The notes under the pieces are model-generated. The model searched no databases, was not told the DNA's origin, and saw only the letters and a program-made list of their open reading frames with translations. A program made the translations under genes and the position numbers. Positions 1 to 6,131 of a stretch of DNA of 10,970 nucleotides are shown in pieces. The DNA is from Dehalococcoidia bacterium (GTDB taxonomy: Bacteria > Chloroflexota > Dehalococcoidia > Dehalococcoidales > W498). The stretch is from contig JAUWEU010000009.1 of NCBI GenBank assembly GCA_030608125.1, positions 1-10,970 of the forward strand, given 5' to 3'. Numbering within the stretch: position 1 is the first letter of the stretch; every line of letters starts with the position of its first letter.

Positions 1-426
1 GGCGGAGCTATCTACCTTGGCTGACATCCGGCTGGCATATACCAGTGGTGCCGGGTTTACTGAAATTAAGTCTCCCCAGTCTTCTATCTCGGTCGGTGTT
101 CGCCGTGAGGTCTTGCCCTTACCGCCGGCAATAAATAAGTCCAGGTCTTTCTCCAGTCCCTTTACTGCTTCCTTGAGGGCACCGCATAGGGTAGTGGTAA
201 CACCACTTGAGTGCCAGTCATAGCCCAGAATACAGCCAAAAGCCTGGAACCAATAGGGGTGTGACAGCCGCCTCAACATCTCTTCTGAGCCGAAGTCAGC
301 TACAATGGCAATGGTTATTTCCCTAGCCAGCTTAACCATGCGGTCAAATAGCCAGGGTGGCACCTTGCCGTAGTGGAGCGGTAGATTAGCAATGCCGGTT
401 CGTGTGGGAATAGTGATGGCTGGCAT
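1..426 (-). CDS. DUF763 family protein, partial (C-terminus beyond the left edge)
   Basis: Reading leftward from the ATG at 426-424 gives 142 codons with no stop up to base 1, so this is the N-terminal part of a longer protein. The translation carries what I recognise as the DUF763 (COG1415-type) signature: RTGIANLPLHYG near residues 9-20, PPWLFDRMVKLARE at 23-36, RRLSHPYWFQAFGC at 52-65, LGYDWHSSGVTT at 67-78, and a GGKGKTSRRTP motif at 101-111. The family occurs in archaea and in anaerobic or thermophilic bacteria and has no established biochemical role. The conserved DWHSSG and GGKGK segments look like an active or nucleotide-binding site, but that is inference. A G-rich ribosome site (complement of 427-433) lies just upstream of the ATG. 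The gene follows the FmdB gene by 11 bp and probably shares its transcript. Family assignment is firm; function is unknown. Confidence 0.85.
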   Translation of the reverse strand, partial: MPAITIPTRTGIANLPLHYGKVPPWLFDRMVKLAREITIAIVADFGSEEMLRRLSHPYWFQAFGCILGYDWHSSGVTTTLCGALKEAVKGLEKDLDLFIAGGKGKTSRRTPTEIEDWGDLISVNPAPLVYASRMSAKVDSSA

Positions 427-437
427 ATCCCCCTCAA

Positions 438-671
438 TTAAAGATTGCAGGTATTGCAGGTAAAAGCACTGCAACTAGTACAGGGGTTGCTACCAGCTAT
501 GGGAGTGGTTAGTCCGCTTTCATCTGTGGAAAAGCAAGCGAAGGTGGAGAATACCCGTTTAGCATTGTTATGGCAATGGGGGCAGGAAGCCCCCTGGCTA
601 GCCTCACTTAGCGGGCGTAGCAACTCAAACTTTAATTTACAATCGGGGCAAACATACTCATAAATCGGCAT
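438..671 (-). CDS. FmdB family zinc-ribbon protein
   Basis: This small protein of 77 residues opens with MPIYEYVCPDC, the hallmark of the FmdB / putative regulatory protein family, whose N-terminal domain is a zinc ribbon. The paired cysteines are C8-C11 (CPDC) and C30-C33 (CPHC), which together would bind one zinc ion. After a short linker there is a second cysteine-rich tail, C64-C67 and C72-C75 (CTSC, CNTC), which could bind another metal ion. FmdB was named as a possible regulator of formamidase expression, but the true role of the family is not settled. A purine-rich ribosome site (complement of 678-685, AGAGGAAA) precedes the ATG. It is the first gene of a leftward pair with the DUF763 gene, 11 bp apart. 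The family call is secure; whether it regulates transcription is not known. Confidence 0.9.
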   Translation of the reverse strand: MPIYEYVCPDCKLKFELLRPLSEASQGASCPHCHNNAKRVFSTFACFSTDESGLTTPIAGSNPCTSCSAFTCNTCNL

Positions 672-692
672 TTCTTCTTTCCTCTGTATATT

Positions 693-721
693 AGTTTAAT
701 CATTTTCAAGTGGAGAGTCAA
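693..721 (-). promoter_or_regulatory. Putative sigma70 promoter for the fmdB-DUF763 pair
   Basis: Read on the minus strand, a -35 box TTGACT (complement of 716-721) is followed after exactly 17 bp by a -10-like box TAAACT (complement of 693-698). The -35 box matches consensus at 5 of 6 positions and the -10 at 4 of 6. The start point would fall near 686, giving a short leader of about 15 nt that begins at the ribosome site of the FmdB gene. Prediction is by eye only. Confidence 0.5.
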
Positions 722-774
722 GCCTCCCGGTGAGGACAGAGTGTTAAAGCCTAGCAATCCTAGTTACATTAAGC

Positions 775-780
775 TATAAT
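775..780 (+). promoter_or_regulatory. Putative -10 box of the rightward operon promoter
   Basis: A perfect TATAAT stands at 775-780. No good -35 box is seen 16-18 bp upstream (the bases there read roughly TAGCAA), so an activator or another contact may be needed. Transcription would start near 786-788. That lies after the GTG at 783 and favours the TTG at 819 as the start of the first gene. Confidence 0.45.
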
Positions 781-818
781 GAGTGTTATTAGAAAGCTAT
801 CCTCGGAATGGAGAGAAT

Positions 819-1991
819 TTGGATATAGAAAAACTAAAGGCTCAAGTCATAGGTGAAATAGACGCTCGCCATCACCAGCTCAGTGAGCTAAGCCTAAAAA
901 TCCACTCCAACCCCGAACTAGCTTTCCAGGAGGTCAAGGCAGCCACCTGGTTAACCCAGTACTTGGAGGAAGACGGCTTCTCTATAGAAAGGGGCATCTG
1001 TGAGCTACCGACTGCTTTCAGGGGGAGCTATGGGCAAGGCAAACCGGCTATCGCTATTCTGGCTGAGTATGATGCCCTACCTAATCTTGGTCACGCCTGC
1101 GGTCACAACCTAATAGCTGCCAGTGCCATTGGTGCCGGTGTAGCTTCTAAGCTAGCTATTGACCGGTGCGGGGGTAGTGTCCTTGTCATCGGCACGCCAG
1201 CTGAGGAGCAATATGGGGGCAAGGCAATAATGGCTGAGAGGGGAGCCTTTGATAATGTAGATGTGGCTATGATGGTGCACCCGGGAGTATGTGATGTTGC
1301 CACCACCCGAGCCCTTGCCTGCCTGGCACTAGAGGTCGAATTCTTTGGCAAGGCGGCTCATGCCGCATCTCGACCAGAGACTGGCATTAATGCCCTGGAA
1401 GCAATGCTAAACTCCTTTGTCGCCATTAATTCGCTCAGGCAGCATATTAAGGATAAAGCCCGCATTCACGGTATTATTACTGATGGTGGGGAGGCGGCTA
1501 ATATCATCCCGGCTCACAGTGCCGGAAGCTTTCTGGTACGGGCTGAGGATGATAATTATCTTGATGAATTGAAACAGAAGGTTCTGAATTGCTTTATTGG
1601 AGCTGCCACGGCTAGTGGTGCTCGCCTAGAATATAGGTGGGGAGACATACGCTATGCTCCCCTGCGTAATAATCTAACTCTAGCTCAACTATTTACTCAA
1701 AACATGCAATTTCTGGGACGTAAGGTAGAAGCCCTTGACCCCAGTAAAGCCTTTGGTAGCACCGATATGGGTAATGTCAGCCGGCTAGTGCCCAGCATCC
1801 ACCCTTTCGTAGCCATAGCCCCAGTGGAAGTAGTAGTCCATTCTCCCCAGTTTGCCTCGGCTGCCGCCTCAGAGGCTGGTATTCAAGGACTGCTTGATGC
1901 CGCCAAGGCTCTAGCTATGACTGTTGTTGACTTGGTAGCCAATCCCGAGATAGTTATCAAGGTTAAAGAGGAGTTTGAGCAAAATAAATGA
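819..1991 (+). CDS. M20 family metallopeptidase / amidohydrolase (AbgB / PM20D2-like)
   Basis: This is a cytosolic dinuclear-metal hydrolase of the M20 family, which cleaves N-acyl amino acids, dipeptides or p-aminobenzoyl-glutamate. The open frame begins at GTG 783, but I choose TTG 819: GGAGAG at 810-815 is a fitting ribosome site, and a TATAAT at 775-780 would start the transcript just downstream of that GTG. This gives 390 residues, normal for the family. Numbering from the TTG, AEYDALPNLGHACGHN (82-97) supplies metal-binding His92 and Cys94, followed by the Glu-Glu pair 129-130 and His154 in MMVHPG. FFGKAAHAASRP (about 175-186) belongs to the lid/dimerisation domain, and the late VVVHSP motif holds the last metal histidine. 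The sub-class resembles AbgB/PM20D2 and aminoacylase-like enzymes; the true substrate cannot be read. The stop overlaps the next gene's start as ATGA, so the two are probably translationally coupled. Confidence 0.88.
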   Translation: MDIEKLKAQVIGEIDARHHQLSELSLKIHSNPELAFQEVKAATWLTQYLEEDGFSIERGICELPTAFRGSYGQGKPAIAILAEYDALPNLGHACGHNLIAASAIGAGVASKLAIDRCGGSVLVIGTPAEEQYGGKAIMAERGAFDNVDVAMMVHPGVCDVATTRALACLALEVEFFGKAAHAASRPETGINALEAMLNSFVAINSLRQHIKDKARIHGIITDGGEAANIIPAHSAGSFLVRAEDDNYLDELKQKVLNCFIGAATASGARLEYRWGDIRYAPLRNNLTLAQLFTQNMQFLGRKVEALDPSKAFGSTDMGNVSRLVPSIHPFVAIAPVEVVVHSPQFASAAASEAGIQGLLDAAKALAMTVVDLVANPEIVIKVKEEFEQNK

Positions 1992-2989
1992 TTAGGATAG
2001 GTATTCCCAGAGCTCTACTCTACTACGAATACTACCCTATGTGGAAGACCTTCTTTGAGGAGTTGGGGGCAGAAGTGGTGGTTTCACCATCAACCACTCA
2101 AGACATGCTGGCATCTGGTTCGTCGCGAGTAGTGGCTGATACCTGTTTGCCGGTAAAGATTTTTTTGGGTCACGTTCTTTCCCTGGTAGGAAAGTGCGAC
2201 TATATTTTTATCCCTGCCATACGCAGTGTGAAAAGTAGAGTTTACAATTGCTCCAAGTTTCTTGGCTTGCCTGATATGACCCAAGCTGTTATCCCCGAAT
2301 CTCCCCCTATCTTAGACATAGATATTGATGTTAATAAGGGGAAGCGTAACCTGTATCAAGCCATTTACCAACTGGGACGACATTTTACTTGGAATCCACT
2401 TAAGGTCAGGCGAGCCAGCCTAGCCGCCTGGCAAGCTCACCTGAATTACCGTGAGCTAATGTCCAGCCATAACTTAACGCCGCCACAGGCAATAGCCAGA
2501 ATATCAGGCACAACCGAGGCAGAAGCAAATTCCAGCTACCTAAGTTCAAGCCAAGCCACCATTGCCCTCATTGGTCACCCCTATCTCCTCTATGATGAAC
2601 ATGTAAATCACCGCCTCATCCACCGCCTTGAGCAGGCTCATAATAGGGTACTAAACCCGGAGATGCTCACCACCCAGCAGCTTGAATCAGCGATAGCTAG
2701 ATTAGTGGGCAGAGCCCACTGGACATACGAAGAAGAGGTGGTGGGAGCTGGAGAACACTACTTACAGAGTGGAGCTGATGGTGTTATTGGCATAATGACC
2801 TTTGGTTGCGGACCTGATTCGCTAATGATGGATATAGTGCGTCGGCAAGCTAGCAGGCTAAAGACTACTGCTTTTATGAGCCTTACCCTGGAGGAGCATA
2901 CTGCTGAAGCTGGCATAGTTACCCGACTAGAAGCCTTCCTTGACATGATACATAGAAGGAAAAGGAGTCAGGCAAAAGTATGCGTGTAG
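1988..2989 (+). CDS. DUF2229-type protein, 2-hydroxyacyl-CoA dehydratase activase-related (first of three)
   Basis: The 333-residue protein starts with IGIPRALLYYEYYPMW and FFEELG, the opening typical of the DUF2229 'acyl-CoA dehydratase activase-related' domain. In many clostridia that domain sits in a giant protein fused to activase domains; here it is separate. Further conserved blocks are DTCLPVK (C53), VYNC (C88), MTFGCGPDS (C274) and a C-terminal EEHTAEAGIVTRLEAF (302-317). Cysteines at C53, C88 and C274 match those of the next two proteins by position and context, and could hold an iron-sulfur cluster as three cysteines do in each dehydratase subunit; this is inference. No signal peptide or membrane helix is seen, so it is cytosolic. 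It overlaps the hydrolase gene by 4 bp and the next gene by 10 bp. Its N-terminal half differs from the other two copies, so it is the more distant paralogue. Its reaction is unknown. Confidence 0.82.
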   Translation: MIRIGIPRALLYYEYYPMWKTFFEELGAEVVVSPSTTQDMLASGSSRVVADTCLPVKIFLGHVLSLVGKCDYIFIPAIRSVKSRVYNCSKFLGLPDMTQAVIPESPPILDIDIDVNKGKRNLYQAIYQLGRHFTWNPLKVRRASLAAWQAHLNYRELMSSHNLTPPQAIARISGTTEAEANSSYLSSSQATIALIGHPYLLYDEHVNHRLIHRLEQAHNRVLNPEMLTTQQLESAIARLVGRAHWTYEEEVVGAGEHYLQSGADGVIGIMTFGCGPDSLMMDIVRRQASRLKTTAFMSLTLEEHTAEAGIVTRLEAFLDMIHRRKRSQAKVCV

Positions 2990-4069
2990 TCATACCCCAT
3001 ATGGGCAATATTTATGTAGCGGTAAAGGCTATGGCTGACCAGCTAGGCATTAACCTTGTTGTTCCACCGCCCACCAGTCAGCGTACCCTCTCCCTAGGTG
3101 TCAAGTACTCACCAGAGATGGCTTGCCTCCCCTTCAAACTTACCCTAGGTAATATGATTGAGGGATTAGAGCTGGGGGCAGATACTATAGTAATGCCAGG
3201 GGGACCTGCTCCTTGCCGCTTTGGCTATTATCACAAGGTTCAGGAGCCAATTCTGCGCGAGCTAGGCTATGACTTTCACATGGTAACCCAGAGTCGTGGT
3301 ATAATGCACATGGTAAAATGTCTTACCAACGGAGCTTCTCTACGGAAAGTAATAACCGCTTTCCATTTTGGCATAGCCAAACTGAAGGCGGTGGACGAAC
3401 TCGAACGACTAGTGCACAAAATACGAGCTGTAGAGCAGGAAAAGGGTGAAGCTAGCCGAATCTATAAAGAGGGCATTAGTGCTATTGATAGCGCCGCGGA
3501 CTATCAGGCTCTTAACCAGGTCAAACGAGAGTATTTTCACAAACTTAACAACCTCCCCACGGTAACCTCACCTGCCCCGTTAAATATTGGTGTTATCGGT
3601 GAGTTTTTCGTCGTGCTTGACCCTTTTGCTAACATGGACATAGAAATTGAGCTGGGAAAGCTGGGGGTTGAGGTCAGGCGTTCTCTATTCGTCCAAGACT
3701 GGGTCAGGCTCAATCCCTTGGTTTATGCGCTTGGTTTACGGGAGAAGGACAGAAGCCACGAGGCAGCCATGCCCTATCTTTCCCGCCATGTGGGTGGGGA
3801 CGGCTGGCAATCAGTGGGGGAGAAGGTGTTACACGCTGGAGATTGGGATGGACTTATTCACCTTGAACCGTTTGGGTGTCTGCCCGAAATCACGGCTCGA
3901 AATATCATGCCTTCAATAAAAGATGGACTCCCGGTGCTTAATATCATTTATGACGAACATACCGGGAAGGCAGGAATAATAAATCGCCTTGAAGCCTTTG
4001 TAGATATGGTACAGAGAAAAAAGAGGAGACAGGTAAAAGTATGCGTGTAGGCATACCCCATATGGGCAA
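2969..4069 (+). repeat. Pair of 40-bp near-identical gene junctions (2969-3008 and 4030-4069)
   Basis: The stretches 2969-3008 and 4030-4069 differ at only two of 40 bases. Each spans the end of one activase-related gene and the start of the next, including the overlap ATGCGTGTAG (stop of the upstream gene, start of the downstream gene) and a palindrome CCCATATGGG at 2996-3005 and 4057-4066. The coordinates given here enclose both copies. The match is much higher than in the surrounding gene bodies and is a trace of tandem duplication, or of selection or gene conversion keeping the coupling junction. Confidence 0.85.
2980..4050 (+). CDS. CoA protein activase-like protein, 2-hydroxyacyl-CoA dehydratase-related (second of three)
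   Basis: This protein of 356 residues opens with MRVVIPHMGN. It carries ACLPFKLTLGNMIEGLELGAD (C49), APCRFGYYHKVQEPILRELG (C79), an internal repeat-like sheet start NIGVIGEFFVVLDPF (202-216), PFGCLPE (C300) and the shared C-terminal DEHTGKAGIINRLEAF. These blocks match proteins usually annotated as '2-hydroxyglutaryl-CoA dehydratase' or 'CoA protein activase' in strict anaerobes, none characterised as far as I know. C49, C79 and C300 line up with C53, C88 and C274 of the previous protein and with C49, C79 and C306 of the next, as expected for a cluster-binding set. The start codon lies inside the previous gene in ATGCGTGTAG, a 10-bp overlap that is repeated at its own 3' end. A GGAG site lies some 14 bp upstream, so coupling to upstream translation is likely. 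It probably forms a complex with its paralogues and the activase. Confidence 0.82.
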   Translation: MRVVIPHMGNIYVAVKAMADQLGINLVVPPPTSQRTLSLGVKYSPEMACLPFKLTLGNMIEGLELGADTIVMPGGPAPCRFGYYHKVQEPILRELGYDFHMVTQSRGIMHMVKCLTNGASLRKVITAFHFGIAKLKAVDELERLVHKIRAVEQEKGEASRIYKEGISAIDSAADYQALNQVKREYFHKLNNLPTVTSPAPLNIGVIGEFFVVLDPFANMDIEIELGKLGVEVRRSLFVQDWVRLNPLVYALGLREKDRSHEAAMPYLSRHVGGDGWQSVGEKVLHAGDWDGLIHLEPFGCLPEITARNIMPSIKDGLPVLNIIYDEHTGKAGIINRLEAFVDMVQRKKRRQVKVCV

Positions 4070-5123
4070 CCTATATATACCTCTTAAAGCTCTATTTGAC
4101 AGGCTTAATGTTGACCTTGTAATACCACCAGTCAATAACCAGCGCACCCTGTCTTTAGGGGTCAAACACTCCCCCGAAGGGCTGTGCATACCATTCAAAC
4201 TGACTCTGGGTAACTTGATTGAAGCTGTCGAGTTAGGAGCCGATACCCTGATTATGGCTGGCGGCACTGGTATTTGTCGCTTGGGCTACTACGCTAAAAT
4301 ACAGGAACAAATTATTCACGACCTGGGATATAATTGTGAAATGGTCCAGTTAGGGGTTTCTGAGCAGAAGCTATTCGGCTTACTTAAAACAATTAAGCGT
4401 TTGTCAAACTGTGCTTCCTGGTCTAAGATTATATCAGCCTTCCGCTTTGGTCTGGCTAAACTAAATGCCCTGGATAGAATAGAGCGAGTAGTTCAAAAGG
4501 TGCGCCCTGTAGAGCGGATAAAGGGGACAGCTAATCGACTATATGCCAAAGCAATTAAGGCTATTGACAAGGCAGACGATTATGCTACCCTGAAGAAGGT
4601 GCAAACCGACTACATTGACCAGCTCAACCAGGTAATTAATGATAATCAGGCTCAACCACTGATAGTGGGCATTACTGGGGAGTTTTATGTAGTTCTGGAA
4701 CCATTCTCCAATCTGGATGTGGAGAGCGAGCTGGGCAAGCTGGGGGTAGAGGTAAGACGGACGACCTTTATCTCAGAGTGGACAAAATTCAGCCTGTTTC
4801 TCAATCCCCTGGGTAGGAATGAGAAGGCCAGAATCCACAAGGCGGCTCTGCCCTACCTCAAGCGGGATATTGGTGGCGATGGCTGGGAATCAGTGGGGGA
4901 AAAGGTGCTCCACGCTAAGGAGTATGATGGACTGATACACCTGGCTCCTTTTACCTGTATGCCTGAAATAATAGCTCAAAACATTATGCCATCAACCAAA
5001 GAAAATATTCCGGTATTAACCATACTTTGTGATGAGCAATTAGCCAAACCAGGTATATTGACCCGACTGGAGGCTTTTGTCGACCTGTTGGAACGCAAAC
5101 GAAGAAAGGGCAATAATAAATGA
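4041..5123 (+). CDS. CoA protein activase-like protein, 2-hydroxyacyl-CoA dehydratase-related (third of three)
   Basis: At 360 residues this is the close paralogue of the gene before it. The two share MRVxIPHMGN, NQRTLSLGVK versus SQRTLSLGVK, LCIPFKLTLGN (C49), GICRLGYY (C79), the central FGLAKLNALDRIERVV region, EFYVVLEPFSNLD, IGGDGWESVGEKVLHA, PFTCMPE (C306) and a C-terminal PGILTRLEAFVDLLERK. The long runs of identity point to an ancient tandem duplication followed by divergence, which fits a hetero-oligomer made of related subunits. Additional cysteines at 99, 124 and 330 are not shared by all copies. The protein ends in a basic tail (RKRRKG) and lacks the KVCV ending of the first two, consistent with the absence of an overlapping fourth copy. 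Twenty-one bases separate it from the activase gene. Function is unknown; a redox role driven by the activase is inferred. Confidence 0.82.
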   Translation: MRVGIPHMGNLYIPLKALFDRLNVDLVIPPVNNQRTLSLGVKHSPEGLCIPFKLTLGNLIEAVELGADTLIMAGGTGICRLGYYAKIQEQIIHDLGYNCEMVQLGVSEQKLFGLLKTIKRLSNCASWSKIISAFRFGLAKLNALDRIERVVQKVRPVERIKGTANRLYAKAIKAIDKADDYATLKKVQTDYIDQLNQVINDNQAQPLIVGITGEFYVVLEPFSNLDVESELGKLGVEVRRTTFISEWTKFSLFLNPLGRNEKARIHKAALPYLKRDIGGDGWESVGEKVLHAKEYDGLIHLAPFTCMPEIIAQNIMPSTKENIPVLTILCDEQLAKPGILTRLEAFVDLLERKRRKGNNK

Positions 5124-5144
5124 GCGCCAGCCTAAGGAGAGTTT

Positions 5145-6110
5145 ATGGAAGCCTATTTGGGCATTGATGTTGGCTCAGTAACTACTAAATTGGCTGTGCT
5201 GGATGAAAATGATGGGCTTGTTACTAACCTTTACCTGTTGACCAAAGGCAAGCCCATTGAAATGGTGCAGCAAGGGCTAAAGCAAGTCAAACAGCAATTA
5301 CCTGGGGATGTTGACATTTGTGGTGTGGCTACCACTGGCAGCGCCCGCTACCTGGCTGGGGTTATCGTTGGTGCTGATTTAGTTAAGAATGAGATTACTA
5401 GCCATGCTGTGGCTACCTTACAATATCTGCCTGAAGCGCAAACCATTATTGAAATTGGGGGGCAAGACAGTAAAATTATCATTATTAGAGACGGGGTAGT
5501 AATTGACTTCGGTATGAACACGGTATGTGCTGCCGGCACCGGTAGTTTCCTTGACCATCAAGCATTGCGCCTTAATATGAGCATTGAGGAGTTCAGCCGA
5601 CGGGCATTGGCTAGTGATACCACGGTGCGCATTGCTGGGCGATGCACCGTTTTTGCTGAATCAGACATGATTCACAAACAACAAATGGGGCATCGGACTG
5701 AGGATATTCTCTATGGACTGTGCCAAGCACTAGTCCGCAACTACCTTAATAATGTTGGCTTGGGCAAGGATATTAAATCGCCGGTAGTATTTCAGGGTGG
5801 GGTTGCCTTTAACCAGGCTATAGTAAAGGCGCTTCAAGAAGAGCTTAATACCGAAATTATTGTTCCACTCCACCATGAGATTATGGGGGCAATCGGAGCC
5901 GCCTTACTGGTGCATGAAGAGATGCTAAATAACAACAATGGAAGCAAGTTCAAGGGATTTGGCGTAAGTGAAGTAAAGTATCATACCTCCTCATTTCAAT
6001 GCAAATCCTGCCCTAACCTATGTGAGATTGCCCAGCTTTCGCTTGATGGTCAGGTTCTTGCCCGTTGGGGAGGTCGATGTGACCTGTGGGAGAGGAGCCC
6101 CAGCAGTTAA
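5145..6110 (+). CDS. Acyl-CoA dehydratase activase (BadF/BadG/BcrA/BcrD ATPase family, HgdC-like)
   Basis: This is an ASKHA-fold ATPase that, in the characterised HgdC/CompA and BadFG systems, uses ATP hydrolysis to push one electron at very low potential into a partner iron-sulfur enzyme. The first phosphate motif GIDVGSVTTK (6-15), GGQDSK (105-110), CAAGTGSFLD (128-137), AGRCTVFAESD (164-174), GGVAFN (218-223) and MGAIGAA (247-253) are all present. C128 and C167 correspond to the two cysteines per monomer that hold the [4Fe-4S] cluster at the homodimer interface in HgdC. Beyond the usual end of about 260 residues there is an added tail with C286, C289, C293 and C312 (CKSCPNLC and GGRCDLW), which resembles the linker after activase domains in giant DUF2229 fusion proteins. 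A strong AAGGAGA site (5134-5140) precedes the ATG. Partners are presumably the three upstream gene products. Confidence 0.93.
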   Translation: MEAYLGIDVGSVTTKLAVLDENDGLVTNLYLLTKGKPIEMVQQGLKQVKQQLPGDVDICGVATTGSARYLAGVIVGADLVKNEITSHAVATLQYLPEAQTIIEIGGQDSKIIIIRDGVVIDFGMNTVCAAGTGSFLDHQALRLNMSIEEFSRRALASDTTVRIAGRCTVFAESDMIHKQQMGHRTEDILYGLCQALVRNYLNNVGLGKDIKSPVVFQGGVAFNQAIVKALQEELNTEIIVPLHHEIMGAIGAALLVHEEMLNNNNGSKFKGFGVSEVKYHTSSFQCKSCPNLCEIAQLSLDGQVLARWGGRCDLWERSPSS

Positions 6111-6131
6111 AAACTTTAACCGAGAAAGTAG

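Noticed and set aside
17..223. A 68-residue plus-strand frame at the left edge.
   Set aside because: The opposite strand encodes a clear DUF763 protein through the whole stretch. The plus-strand translation is low-complexity and unlike any family I know.
445..663. A 72-residue plus-strand frame opposite the FmdB gene.
   Set aside because: It is antisense to a protein with clear zinc-ribbon cysteines and lacks a credible ribosome site.
722..735. Small CCTC/GAGG inverted repeat in the divergent promoter region.
   Set aside because: A 4-bp stem is too short to support an operator or terminator call.
3647..4267. Frames inside the second and third activase-related genes (3647-3919 plus, 3944-4267 minus).
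   Set aside because: Both lie within genes supported by family motifs and paralogue similarity. They look like chance open frames.
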